Positions 7,442 through 16,530 of a stretch of 64,000 nt of DNA are shown piece after piece. The position numbers and the translations under genes were made by a program. Under the pieces are notes generated by a model. That model was given only the letters and a program-made list of their open reading frames with translations, was not told the origin of the DNA and ran no database searches. The stretch covers positions 24,001-88,000 of the forward strand of contig CAYHCO010000015.1 of assembly GCA_964355105.1 (NCBI GenBank), in the 5' to 3' direction. This DNA is from UBA12481 sp964355105 (GTDB taxonomy: Bacteria; Bacteroidota; Bacteroidia; Bacteroidales; UBA12481). Position 1 is the first letter of the stretch; every line of letters starts with the position of its first letter.

Positions 7442-9982
7442 ATGAAAAGGATCTTCCTCCCCATCCTCGCCCTCCTGATTTCGGTGGCAGGGTATTCCCA
7501 GCCCAAAACAGTGATATCCGGTAAGGTGATTAATAAGCCGGATAAGCCGGTCATCCTGCTTGTATACTCATTTGATACTACCAAAATGGTCGAGGTTGAG
7601 TCCATGCTACAGGTAAAAATCAATGACGATAACACCTTCTCTTTTGTTACGGACGAAATATCCCGGCCGCTCACCCGCTGCCGGATCGGGTTCATGAACG
7701 AAGGGCAGCCAATTTTACTATCGCCGGGAGATTCCGTTAGGACGGAATTTCAGTATGGCGCCATGGATACCACGATGGAATTTTATGGCACGGTAGCTAC
7801 CCGGAATTACTTTATGAAAGAGTATCAACTGACTTTTTCTGAGAAGCGGATCAATAGTTTTTATAGAAACTTAATCAGGGATACTCAACAGTTCAAAACA
7901 CTGACTGACTGGAGAAATGAGAAGCTTGAGTTTCTGAAGGGGTTTAATCATCCGGGACCGGTGGATTCCGCGTTTTTTCGGCATGAATCTGTCCGGATCA
8001 ATTGCGAATATTTCAATGATTTGATTGGTCTGGCTATTAATAGGGCTGAACGGGATTCGGCTTGTGACAGCCTGGTGGCAACTGTTTTAACTCAAAATCG
8101 CATCTCCGATGATGATGCCTTATTCAATTCCAGGGAGTATCGGAAGTTCGTTATCGACTATATCGATTTTCGCACCTCATCCTTGAATGGAAGAAAGGCA
8201 ACTCTGCAGGATTACCTCGATCGGACACAAATGGAGTTTTCGGGGCTCACAAAAACCTATTGTTCTTTCCACTATTTAAAAAATGCCGTTGATGAGATTC
8301 ACGACGGAAAAGGAAAGTTATTGTTGAGGAATTATTTCATGAAAATCTCTGACGATCCAATCCTTGTCAGGCTTCTGGGGACAATGGATATTAACCTGAC
8401 TGGACGGAACTACCGCGATGCATCGAGAGTCCTGCTTTCTTCCTGGTCCCTGATCCTGACAATATTAATATATGCAATCGTAGGGTTTGCCATATTCAAG
8501 GTGATAACTTACCGCAGTAAGAGCGGGAAACGTATTGACCCTCTTTACATCATAAAAGGGCTGATTTTTCTTTCCGCTCTCGCCTACCTGTCGAACTATT
8601 TTCTGATTTACCGGTTGTCCCCCGACAAATCGCTGGCAGCCGGACGGGTTTTCACCTGGATAGCATTTGTCGGGCTGCAGCTCTATTATCTCATCCCTGT
8701 CTGGTTTAAAAAGGGAAAGTATCAATGGTACGCGTTCCAGATGGGATTGTTGACCCTCATTTATTTCGGCGCCCTCATAACTATCGGTAACGCTGATAAT
8801 CATCTTCATGCACCGTTCCAATGGCTGCACCACCGCTCCATCATCAGCATGGTCAACAGCTGGCTGATATTGGTCGCGCTATCCTTTCTGGTTTATTACG
8901 TGGATCTGCTTATCAGGCGTAAGCAGAGTATCTCATATCTTTTCAGGGAACGCCTGGTGAGTCTGGAAGTGGTTGTTAATGTGCTTATTGTATTTCTTGT
9001 CATCTCACGCACCTTCGCGATTTACGTTCAGAATTCATCACGACAAGATGACCTGTTCGTCTTCATAATAGGGATCCTGATTTTTTATTGCCATGCCGTC
9101 ATTCTGATTCCTCATTATATGCTGAAGCAGAGGGTCGGAAAGTACTGGCTTGCAACCCTCCTCGTTTGCGTGGGTACCATTCTGGCTTTTTACCTGGAAA
9201 ATGTATTCGGGATTTACCGGTCGCTGGTGCATATCGGAGTACGAATTCCATTTTTCGAAGTCATCCAGCTTCCGGAGCAATTTGTTATTAAAACGGCTTT
9301 ATGGATTCAGCTTTTAATCGTTCCGGCATGGATTTATGCTTTTGTCAAGCAACAGCTTTTACAGAAGAATGTAGGATTTAAAATGTTCCGGAATAAGGAG
9401 GCTGAACTCCAACAGCTACGTTCGCAGGTGAATCCGCATTTCCTGTTCAACTCACTCAATACGCTCTACGCTTTTGCTTTAAAAGAAAATAGTGGGAAGA
9501 CGGCTGAATATATCGCCAAGCTGGCTAACCTGATGCGTTATCTGGTGGATGACATGGAAAAGGAAAAAATCCCGGTCCAGAAGGAGATCAGCTACATCAG
9601 CGATTATATCAACCTGCAGGCTATCCGCAGTTCGGTGGAGCATAATATCGAGATTAAGAATGATATCGATGAAGATCAGAATATTATGATCGCCCCGATG
9701 CTGATGATCCCTTTCGTGGAAAATGCATTTAAGCATGGCATAAATCCGAATAGCGTATCGGAACTTAAGGTTACTTTCCAGATCGTTGATAACCGTTTTC
9801 AGTTCGTGATTGAGAATTCAGTGGACAAGAATTTTGAAGCGTTTTATAAGGAGAAGGGCTTTGGGATCGGTATTGCGAATGTCCGCCAGCGTCTGGAACA
9901 TATCTATCCGGAGCGGCACACTTTATCGATTGCAGATACCGGGGATAGGTTCATCGTAATCATGGCTGTATCCCCTGACTGA
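7442..9982 (+). CDS. LytS-type sensor histidine kinase with N-terminal periplasmic domain
   Basis: This 846-aa kinase begins with a signal peptide (to about residue 19, ending GYSQ), followed by a beta-rich domain (20-115, similar in style to DUF4369/carboxypeptidase-like domains) and a helical region to about 320. About eight membrane helices cover 330-640. The His_kinase (PF06580-type) motif NPHFLFNSLN puts the phospho-acceptor at His666, and the HATPase N-box PFVENAFKHG has Asn761. It is followed by a LytTR response regulator, its likely partner. Signal unknown. The stop codon lies within a first, decayed copy of a palindromic repeat. It starts at an ATG preceded by an A-tract, with no Shine-Dalgarno sequence. 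Confidence 0.92.
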   Translation: MKRIFLPILALLISVAGYSQPKTVISGKVINKPDKPVILLVYSFDTTKMVEVESMLQVKINDDNTFSFVTDEISRPLTRCRIGFMNEGQPILLSPGDSVRTEFQYGAMDTTMEFYGTVATRNYFMKEYQLTFSEKRINSFYRNLIRDTQQFKTLTDWRNEKLEFLKGFNHPGPVDSAFFRHESVRINCEYFNDLIGLAINRAERDSACDSLVATVLTQNRISDDDALFNSREYRKFVIDYIDFRTSSLNGRKATLQDYLDRTQMEFSGLTKTYCSFHYLKNAVDEIHDGKGKLLLRNYFMKISDDPILVRLLGTMDINLTGRNYRDASRVLLSSWSLILTILIYAIVGFAIFKVITYRSKSGKRIDPLYIIKGLIFLSALAYLSNYFLIYRLSPDKSLAAGRVFTWIAFVGLQLYYLIPVWFKKGKYQWYAFQMGLLTLIYFGALITIGNADNHLHAPFQWLHHRSIISMVNSWLILVALSFLVYYVDLLIRRKQSISYLFRERLVSLEVVVNVLIVFLVISRTFAIYVQNSSRQDDLFVFIIGILIFYCHAVILIPHYMLKQRVGKYWLATLLVCVGTILAFYLENVFGIYRSLVHIGVRIPFFEVIQLPEQFVIKTALWIQLLIVPAWIYAFVKQQLLQKNVGFKMFRNKEAELQQLRSQVNPHFLFNSLNTLYAFALKENSGKTAEYIAKLANLMRYLVDDMEKEKIPVQKEISYISDYINLQAIRSSVEHNIEIKNDIDEDQNIMIAPMLMIPFVENAFKHGINPNSVSELKVTFQIVDNRFQFVIENSVDKNFEAFYKEKGFGIGIANVRQRLEHIYPERHTLSIADTGDRFIVIMAVSPD

Positions 9983-10037
9983 AGTCTGCAGGTGAACCAG
10001 TCCTTCAATCCCCAGACTGAAGTCTGGGGTTAACCAG
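9971..10037. repeat. Two tandem palindromic repeats (CCCCAGAC-TGAA-GTCTGGGG)
   Basis: The second copy at 10010-10029 is a perfect 8-bp stem with a TGAA loop, followed by TTAACCAG. The first copy, 9973-10000, is decayed (CCCCTGACTGAAGTCTG...GAACCAG) and contains the kinase stop codon TGA at 9980-9982. The element sits between the kinase and its regulator and may act as a partial terminator or processing site. Confidence 0.75.
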
Positions 10038-10074
10038 AAAGAAACCGTAACTTGAGGTGCCCTATAAGTTCAGT

Positions 10075-10776
10075 ATGATTCGAAGTATAGCCGTTGATGA
10101 TGAGCCGTTTGCCCTGGATGTGATTGCCATACATGCGGCGAAGGTGCCGGAACTCGACTTGATGGAAAGGTTTACCGATCCGCTGAAGGCGTTGGATTAT
10201 CTGAAGAATAATCCGGTCGACCTGATATTTCTCGATATCAATATGCCGGGATTATCCGGGATGGAGTTGGTGAGGCGGCTGAAATGCCCGCCCAGAATAA
10301 TTTTCACGACGGCCTATTCCGAGTATGCACTCGACAGCTACGATTACGAGGCAGTCGATTATTTGCTGAAACCGATTGAGTTCGACCGGTTCAACCGGTC
10401 GGTTCAACGGTACCTGAAACAGGCGGCAGCACCAGCGGGTAATTCATCAATGCCGGCAAAGCACATTTTTATCAAGGATGGGTACAAACAGGTGAAACTG
10501 CTGATCGAAGAGATTTCACATATCAAGAGCGATGGGAATTACTTAAGCATCTATTCCGGCGCGCAGCGGACCGTTACCCGCATGACTATCAGTCAGATGA
10601 TCACTCTTTTGCCGTCCGCGCTCTTCCTGCGGGTTCACAATTCCTATCTCGTTAATATCGGACACATCGAAAAAATCGAGAACAACCATGTCTATTGCAA
10701 TGGAGAAGGGATTTCAATCGGGGCAAAATACAAAGAAGATTTTCTCAAAAGAATCGGCGCCGATAGTCAAGGATGA
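10075..10776 (+). CDS. LytTR-family response regulator
   Basis: Start chosen at ATG 10075 (233 aa), which directly precedes the beta1 strand IRSIAVDDEP; a GTG at 10057 in frame would add six residues. The receiver domain (1-120) has the acidic pair in VDDE, phospho-acceptor Asp54 in LIFLDINMPG, and Lys99 in YLLKPIEF. The LytTR DNA-binding domain covers about 135-230, with the typical FLRVHNSYLVNI motif. It should be phosphorylated by the kinase encoded just upstream and bind DNA as a transcription factor. Its last 10 bp overlap the 3' end of the convergent ATPase gene. Confidence 0.93.
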   Translation: MIRSIAVDDEPFALDVIAIHAAKVPELDLMERFTDPLKALDYLKNNPVDLIFLDINMPGLSGMELVRRLKCPPRIIFTTAYSEYALDSYDYEAVDYLLKPIEFDRFNRSVQRYLKQAAAPAGNSSMPAKHIFIKDGYKQVKLLIEEISHIKSDGNYLSIYSGAQRTVTRMTISQMITLLPSALFLRVHNSYLVNIGHIEKIENNHVYCNGEGISIGAKYKEDFLKRIGADSQG

Positions 10777-11954
10777 CCTGGGGGGTCTGGATTTAGCAGA
10801 TAGTTTTTCCAGTTTCGAATTTGAATTCCTGATTGCCAGGTTTCTTCATCCCCGGCATAAACCAAGGATTTTCCAGCGACAATGCCGGGAATAATTTTGT
10901 CCCATTTGATCAGACCGGATAGAAAATTCTGATTAAAAGTGTGGCCGGATTTAATTTCGATCAATTCCAAGCCTTTTGGTGATTCCCTTAAGCAATCGAC
11001 TTCAATACCATTGCTGTTTCTAAGGAAATAATGATCAGTTTGACTGAGTTTGTGGCAGGATTGTTTGAGAAGGTCGGAGATGATGAGGTTTTCGAAAAGC
11101 CCGCCTCGAAGGTAATGCGTATCCAGCTGATCGGGATCGGTTATTTTTAATAACCAGCATGCGAGGCCTGTATCATGGAAGTAAAGCTTGGGCGATTTTA
11201 TAACGCGCTGATTGAGATTTTTGTAATAGGGCTGAAGGAGAAAAACTATAAAGGTGGCTTCCAGAATAGATAACCAACCCTTAGCCGTATTAACTGAAAT
11301 TCCTGAATCATTGGCAAGCGATGAAAGATCAAGTAATTGACCAATACGGCCGGCACAAAGTCTTATGAAGGTTATAAACCCGGAAAGATTTTGAATATTT
11401 TGTATCAGACGGACATCACGTTGAACATAGGTTTCAAAATAGGCAGGGTAAAAATCAGACGGGGGTATTTGCTGCTTGAAAATCCTTGGGTAGAAACCGT
11501 TGACTATCCAGTTTTGAAAAGGCCAGTTCTTCAGTTCATTTTGCCCGCTCAATTCTGAAATCTCGAAAGGCAATAGTCTGAGCATCGCGGTCCGGCCGGC
11601 CAGAGATTGAGATACTTGTTGATGCAAGGCGAGATTTTGTGATCCGGTCAAAAGGAACATTCCCGGCTGATTCCTTCTGTCAATGATCTCTTGCAGATAA
11701 GAGACCAGTTCAGGTACCAGCTGGATTTCATCGAATATGGCTTTCTCAGGATATTTGCGAAGAAAGCCGCGTGGGTCTTTTTGAGCATTTTCCCTAATAT
11801 CCAGGTTTTCAAAAGAGACATAACTGAAGTCACTGGCAACAGCCCTGGCCAAAGTGGTTTTACCCGACTGCCTGGGACCGGTGATTGTTACAACAGGAAA
11901 CAGATTCATTAATCTGGTTGCCTGAACTTCCAGATTTCGCTGTATCAGCTCCAT
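10767..11954 (-). CDS. AAA ATPase with DUF4143 C-terminal domain
   Basis: A 395-aa member of the AAA_14/DUF4143 family. Walker A GPRQSGKTT is at 26-34 and the Walker B Asp75-Glu76 pair is in AIFDEIQ. The C-terminal half (about 190-390) has the DUF4143 pattern with HDTGLACWLL and ends in an endonuclease-like VDCLRE...LIEIKSG stretch that resembles a PD-(D/E)xK core. Members are common, often mobile or defence-adjacent, and mostly uncharacterised. It is monocistronic here, with its own promoter. Function is unknown beyond ATP binding. Confidence 0.9.
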   Translation of the reverse strand: MELIQRNLEVQATRLMNLFPVVTITGPRQSGKTTLARAVASDFSYVSFENLDIRENAQKDPRGFLRKYPEKAIFDEIQLVPELVSYLQEIIDRRNQPGMFLLTGSQNLALHQQVSQSLAGRTAMLRLLPFEISELSGQNELKNWPFQNWIVNGFYPRIFKQQIPPSDFYPAYFETYVQRDVRLIQNIQNLSGFITFIRLCAGRIGQLLDLSSLANDSGISVNTAKGWLSILEATFIVFLLQPYYKNLNQRVIKSPKLYFHDTGLACWLLKITDPDQLDTHYLRGGLFENLIISDLLKQSCHKLSQTDHYFLRNSNGIEVDCLRESPKGLELIEIKSGHTFNQNFLSGLIKWDKIIPGIVAGKSLVYAGDEETWQSGIQIRNWKNYLLNPDPPGHP

Positions 11955-11981
11955 GATTTATGTAATATTGCAATTCTATTT

Positions 11982-12012
11982 CAAAATTACATAAAATATA
12001 TTTCTCGCCAAA
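11982..12012 (-). promoter_or_regulatory. Complete Bacteroidota-type promoter (TTTG-19-TAATTTTG)
   Basis: Read on the minus strand, TTTG at 12012-12009 is separated by 19 bp from TAATTTTG at 11989-11982, the consensus spacing for the Bacteroidota housekeeping sigma factor. The -7 element ends 28 bp before the ATPase ATG (11954), giving a leader of about 20 nt. This is the clearest promoter in the window. Confidence 0.65.
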
Positions 12013-12021
12013 AATTTTCAG

Positions 12022-12029
12022 TAAATTTG
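12022..12029 (+). promoter_or_regulatory. Candidate -7 element (TAAATTTG)
   Basis: Exact TAnnTTTG match upstream of the zinc-ribbon gene. Its predicted start of transcription (about 12036) is only about 7 nt before ATG 12043, which makes the second ATG at 12055 a plausible alternative start. It lies back to back with the ATPase promoter. Confidence 0.45.
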
Positions 12030-12042
12030 ATTTGGTTAAATA

Positions 12043-12315
12043 ATGCTAAAGAAAATGGGAAAATTCGATCGGTTTTGTCAGAGCTGCGGAATGCCTATGG
12101 ATCAGGATAAAGGCCAGGGCGGGACCGAGGCTGACGGTACAAAAAGTACCGTATACTGCAGTTTGTGTTATCAGGAGGGGAAATTCCGCGACAGTTTCAC
12201 CACCTCAAAAGAGATGGTGAAATTTGTAAGGCAGATCCTGAAAAATCAGGGCATCGGCTATTTCAAGCGGATCTTTTATACCTCCCACATCCCGCAACTC
12301 GCCCGCTGGAAATAA
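12043..12315 (+). CDS. Small putative zinc-ribbon protein
   Basis: The 90-aa protein has two Cys pairs, C12-x2-C15 (FCQSCGMPM) and C39-x2-C42 (YCSLC), that should bind one zinc ion, as in the putative zinc-ribbon family PF12674. The C-terminal half is helical and basic (FVRQILKNQGIGYFKRIFY). Such proteins occur alone or fused to AraC or acetyltransferase domains, and their function is unknown. An ATG four codons later (12055) gives MGKFDRFCQSCG and fits the promoter position better. Convergent with the RND pump gene. Confidence 0.85.
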   Translation: MLKKMGKFDRFCQSCGMPMDQDKGQGGTEADGTKSTVYCSLCYQEGKFRDSFTTSKEMVKFVRQILKNQGIGYFKRIFYTSHIPQLARWK

Positions 12316-12338
12316 TTTCTTTCGTCGCCCGATCTTCT

Positions 12339-15300
12339 TTACCGTCTATCGATCTTTTCTTCGATCTTCGGCGGCAGCAACTTGTACATGACCGGCGTCA
12401 CCAGCCTGGCCAGCAGCGTGGAAGTTATCAGCCCGCCAATGATCACCCAGGCCAACGGCGAATAGAGGTTGGAATCACCCAGCGCAATCGGAAGCAATCC
12501 TCCGATGGCCGTCATGGTGGTCAGGATTACCGGCAGAAAACGTACCTCCCCCGCTTTAATGATCGCCTCGTTGAGCTCAACACCTTGCTGCCTTAATTGA
12601 TTGGTGAAATCGACCAGCAAAATCGAGTTCTTGATTTCAATGCCGATGAGGGCAACAAAACCTACTGCAGCTGCGAACGACAGGGTAAATCCGGTGAGGT
12701 AAAGTGCCACGATACCCCCGAGAATGCCCAACGGGATGACCGATAATACAATGAGCGTGCTTTTGAAGGTGCGGAATTCAAGTATCAGGATGGCAAAAAT
12801 TCCGAAAATAGCTACCAGTATGGCAATCCCAACCCCTCCGAAGCTTTCCTCCCGGCCCTCGATCTCCCCGGAAGGAATTATCTTGAACCCTTCAGGAAAC
12901 TTGACCGCATCAATCTTGGCCAAAATCTCCTTGGTGACCCTGTCGGTATTGTAACCGGTTTTAACATAGCATGATATGAGGTTGTAGCGATCCTGGTTGT
13001 AGTGTTCAATCAGTGTCGGCGAACTCTCAAATTCGATTCTGGCCAGCTGCGACAATGGAATTTGTGCTCCGCTGAGCGATGATACGTAAATCTTGTCGAG
13101 GGTGGCAAGTGTATTGACGGTATCCTTCGGCAAACGGGCCTTTATCGCATATTCCTTGCCGTTTGCCTCCCGGTATTTACCGATCTCCAGACCAGCCAAT
13201 GCCAGTCGCACCGTACGATCGATCTCGATTCCCGGGATCCCGAACATACCCGCTTTGTCGCTGTTCACCGCTATCCGGATATCCGTCATCGTCTCGCTGA
13301 GCGGATTTTTCCAGTAAGTGGTGCCCGGCGTCGATTTCATGATGCTGTCGATGGTGAGGGAGTATTGCTTGAGCAAGGCAAGGTCGTCACCCACCAGCCT
13401 CAAGGCAATGGGTGCGCCGATCACCGATCCGTTTTCAAATTCGGTCACGAAAATCCGTGCATTGACATAGGTATTCAGCGTATCCCTGAGCTTATCGAGA
13501 AAAACCGTCATGTCATCCTGCTTGGTCAGGTTCATCTCACACAACATCTCACCGATATTGGTCTGCTCGGCTTTCTGGAAAACATTGTAAAACACTTTCG
13601 GATTGCCGCGGCCGATATTCGACATGTAATAATTGATCTCCTTCTTGCTGCCCACCACCGATTCCACAAATTTCACCGCCCTGTCGGTCTCCATGAGAGT
13701 ATTGCCTTTCGGGGTCTCAATGGTGATCAGGAATTGCTGCATCCCGGCTTTTGGGAACAGACTGAACCCGATGATGTTGATCAGCGACAGGGAGGCACCG
13801 AAGAATGCCACCGCAATCAGAAGCGTGGATACGGGATGCTTTAGCGACCAGTGCAATGCCCTGCCGTAGGTAAAATCGATTACTTTATTTAATCCTCTTA
13901 GGATCAGGTTTCCCCGCGGGTCGACATCCCCCTTGAATATCTTGCTGGTGATGAAAGGGATAATTGTGAGCGCCACAAAGAGCGAACTCAAAACGATCAG
14001 TGAAATGGTAACAGGCAATATCCTGATATATTTCCCGGGCATTCCGGGCAGGAACATCAACGGTAGAAACGCGAATAACAGGGTAGCCGTGCAACCCAGC
14101 ACGGCCGCCCCGATCTGTTTCGTTCCCTTGATTGCCGCTTCCATGGGTTTCGACCCTTCCCTGATCCATCTCGATATGTTTTCCACCACCACAATGGAGT
14201 CGTCAACTAGCAGCCCGAGAGCGATAACCGCCCCGACAATACTCAGCTGGTTAATGCTGTAGCCCAGAAAATAGAGCCCTGAAAGCCCGATCAGCACCGA
14301 CAGCGGGATGGCAACCATAACCACGCCTGAAGCACGCAATCCCAGTGGCAGCAAGGTTAGCAGAACCAGGAGGATGGCAAAGAGAAAGTCGCGCTGCAAC
14401 CCACTGAGCTTTTTCTTAACGTTGAGCGACTGGTCGAAGCCCTTTTCCAGGGTAATTCCCGAGGGCAATTTTTTGCTGAAGCTTTCAAACTGATTATAAA
14501 CTCCATTGCGTACATCATGGATATTCTGGGCATCCATCATGCTTGCAGTGATGAAGATGGACTTTGTACCGTTGTACCGTCCAAAATACCTGGGGTCCTC
14601 ATCGTCCCAGCTGACTGTGGCAACATCTTTCAGATAAACGATCTGTCCCATGTTGGATCCCACGATTGTGCGTTCCACCTCATCGAGGCTCCTGAAATTC
14701 CCGCTGGTCTTGATATTGAATTTCTGGGGGCCGATCTCCACGCTTCCCCCGGGAATATTGGCATTCTCGCTCTGTATGGCATTCATCACCTGCGTAACGG
14801 TTATGCGCAGTTGGGAGAGCTTGGGCAAATCAATGGCAACCCGCAATTCCTTTGCAGGATAAGCAACCGCCGCTGCTTTTTTCACACCCGGGACTTTTGC
14901 AACCAGATCCTTTAGTTTCTCAGCCTGCACCCGCATTTCATCATAAGTTGCGGTTCCGGATACGATGGCCCCCTGAATGATATTGGTCTCCCCGGCATTA
15001 ATCTTCGATATCTCAATGAGATAAAGGTCCTGTGGAAGTGACGGCCGGGTGGTCTGAACCTGCCGCACCACTTCGTCGTACTTCTTATCGGGATCGCTGT
15101 TGGCGGTAAATTCGACGACAACCGTGGTCAGACCATCCTTGATTTCGGTCCACGTTCGCTTGACATCTTCCAGTTCCTTGAACGATTTCTCCAGTTTATC
15201 CACCACCAACTCCTCCATATCGATGGGAGATGCTCCGGGATAAAGCACGGTAACCGGCACGATCGGCATGGGCAGGTCGGGATCTTCCGCCTGCGGGATC

Positions 15301-15392
15301 TTCAGATAGGAATATACCCCGACGGCTATCAGCATCAGGAATACCACGATGGTAAACTGATGGTTTTTAACGGCTGCTTCTGATATTTTCAT
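12339..15392 (-). CDS. RND efflux transporter, permease subunit
   Basis: A 1017-aa inner-membrane pump of the HAE1/AcrB class that uses proton motive force to expel hydrophobic compounds. The N-terminal helix (about 12-30) is followed by a periplasmic porter domain containing PDLPMPIVPVTVLYPGASP, then two blocks of membrane helices. The paired Asp of helix 4 (LGLLVDDSIVVVENI, about residue 400) needed for proton relay is present. It is the last gene of a MarR-TolC-adaptor-pump operon, 12 bp after the adaptor. Full length for the family. Substrates cannot be inferred. Confidence 0.95.
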   Translation of the reverse strand: MKISEAAVKNHQFTIVVFLMLIAVGVYSYLKIPQAEDPDLPMPIVPVTVLYPGASPIDMEELVVDKLEKSFKELEDVKRTWTEIKDGLTTVVVEFTANSDPDKKYDEVVRQVQTTRPSLPQDLYLIEISKINAGETNIIQGAIVSGTATYDEMRVQAEKLKDLVAKVPGVKKAAAVAYPAKELRVAIDLPKLSQLRITVTQVMNAIQSENANIPGGSVEIGPQKFNIKTSGNFRSLDEVERTIVGSNMGQIVYLKDVATVSWDDEDPRYFGRYNGTKSIFITASMMDAQNIHDVRNGVYNQFESFSKKLPSGITLEKGFDQSLNVKKKLSGLQRDFLFAILLVLLTLLPLGLRASGVVMVAIPLSVLIGLSGLYFLGYSINQLSIVGAVIALGLLVDDSIVVVENISRWIREGSKPMEAAIKGTKQIGAAVLGCTATLLFAFLPLMFLPGMPGKYIRILPVTISLIVLSSLFVALTIIPFITSKIFKGDVDPRGNLILRGLNKVIDFTYGRALHWSLKHPVSTLLIAVAFFGASLSLINIIGFSLFPKAGMQQFLITIETPKGNTLMETDRAVKFVESVVGSKKEINYYMSNIGRGNPKVFYNVFQKAEQTNIGEMLCEMNLTKQDDMTVFLDKLRDTLNTYVNARIFVTEFENGSVIGAPIALRLVGDDLALLKQYSLTIDSIMKSTPGTTYWKNPLSETMTDIRIAVNSDKAGMFGIPGIEIDRTVRLALAGLEIGKYREANGKEYAIKARLPKDTVNTLATLDKIYVSSLSGAQIPLSQLARIEFESSPTLIEHYNQDRYNLISCYVKTGYNTDRVTKEILAKIDAVKFPEGFKIIPSGEIEGREESFGGVGIAILVAIFGIFAILILEFRTFKSTLIVLSVIPLGILGGIVALYLTGFTLSFAAAVGFVALIGIEIKNSILLVDFTNQLRQQGVELNEAIIKAGEVRFLPVILTTMTAIGGLLPIALGDSNLYSPLAWVIIGGLITSTLLARLVTPVMYKLLPPKIEEKIDRR

Positions 15393-15404
15393 GGCTTACC
15401 GGTA

Positions 15405-16529
15405 TCACTGTTTTCTGATATCAACAGGCACTCCGTCTGTCAGGTACGCAACGCCCTCACTCACCACCTCTTTAACGTTTTCCAGTCCGCCTGATATGGC
15501 AGCCTGCGTTCCGTAAAGGGTGGCAATGTTCACCTTCACTTTTCGGGCGGTTCCGGCGGAAGTAACCTCGTAAACGTAACCCGTTCGCCCGTCGGCCTCA
15601 ACCACCGAAGCCATGGGAACCAGGTGATAGGATATTTTCTGGCTCGGGAAGATCTCCACATTGGCTATAAAACCCGAAGCCAGCCGGTTTTTGGTATCCC
15701 CGAGTTTAAGTTCGATCTCATAAGTTCCGGTCATGGGATTGGATGCCTCATCAATCTGGCTCACCACAGCCGAAAACGGCTGACCGGGCCAGGCATCGAT
15801 GATCACGTTTGCCGTATCCCCGGGATTGATCTTTACTATGTCGCGGTCGGAAAGTGCGGTACGGATGATCCAGTTTTTCCCGCTGATTCCAAGGGCATAC
15901 ACCGGATAACCGGGTGCGACCAGCTCATTCTCCTTTACCAGCTGCTTCAGTATGACGCCGGCTTTTGGGGCAACAATACGGGAATGCGACAGGTTAAAAT
16001 GTGCCATGTCCATAACCGATTTCGATACGTTGAGTGCGGTTTCGGCGTTCTGCATCTGCTCCAGCGTGGCAACACTGTCGGCATACAGGTTTTTGGCCCG
16101 GGTAAAGTCGCGCTGGGCCTTATCAAAACCGTTTTTCGCCTGGTTCACCTGTGCGCTGATCTCTGAAAGATTCAGAATGGCCAGCAACTGGCCTTTTTTC
16201 ACCACGTCGCCCTCCTTAACGTATGTGCGGGCAACGATGCCGCCTGTCTTGAACGACAGCCTGATCTCTTCGCTTGTCGACACGATCCCTCCGGACCGAA
16301 CCGGCAAACTGATTTCCTGAACCGTCACCGATACAACCTTTACCTTGACAGGATCCACCTTTGCGGATTCTTTTACCGGCGCCGGTTTGCAGCTGATCAG
16401 AAAAGCCAGGAAGAGAACAGAGGTGACGAGTGACAGCGAACCGGTTACCCTCAGCGAGGTGTCATCCCGACGAAAGTCGGGACCTTTTCCCTTACTAAGA
16501 CATTCAGCAGGAGTGTTATATTTTTTCAT
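15405..16529 (-). CDS. RND efflux periplasmic adaptor (HlyD/AcrA family lipoprotein)
   Basis: The 374-aa adaptor couples the inner-membrane pump to the TolC channel. A lipobox, LAFLISC, puts the lipid-modified Cys at 47. The mature part has the usual order: barrel-sandwich half with GIVARTYVKEGDVVKKGQLL, an alpha-hairpin at about 115-175, the second lipoyl half, and a beta-barrel/membrane-proximal domain. The n-region before the signal is unusually long because residues about 13-27 are encoded by a dispersed palindromic element (16460-16500). It lies 1 bp after the TolC-like gene and 12 bp before the pump. Confidence 0.93.
   Translation of the reverse strand: MKKYNTPAECLSKGKGPDFRRDDTSLRVTGSLSLVTSVLFLAFLISCKPAPVKESAKVDPVKVKVVSVTVQEISLPVRSGGIVSTSEEIRLSFKTGGIVARTYVKEGDVVKKGQLLAILNLSEISAQVNQAKNGFDKAQRDFTRAKNLYADSVATLEQMQNAETALNVSKSVMDMAHFNLSHSRIVAPKAGVILKQLVKENELVAPGYPVYALGISGKNWIIRTALSDRDIVKINPGDTANVIIDAWPGQPFSAVVSQIDEASNPMTGTYEIELKLGDTKNRLASGFIANVEIFPSQKISYHLVPMASVVEADGRTGYVYEVTSAGTARKVKVNIATLYGTQAAISGGLENVKEVVSEGVAYLTDGVPVDIRKQ
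16459..16501. repeat. In-frame palindromic element, copy 1 (TCCCGAC-GAAA-GTCGGGA)
   Basis: The perfect stem-loop is 16465-16482, inside a ~40-bp unit GTGTCATCCC...GGGACCTT...CCCTTAC that recurs at 36882 and 37972. It codes for GPDFRRDDT within the adaptor's N-terminal extension. Confidence 0.8.
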
Positions 16530-16530
16530 G

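Noticed and set aside
13365..13844. Long plus-strand frames inside the RND pump, TolC-like and adaptor genes
   Set aside because: They are antisense shadows of clear, full-length, motif-bearing genes.
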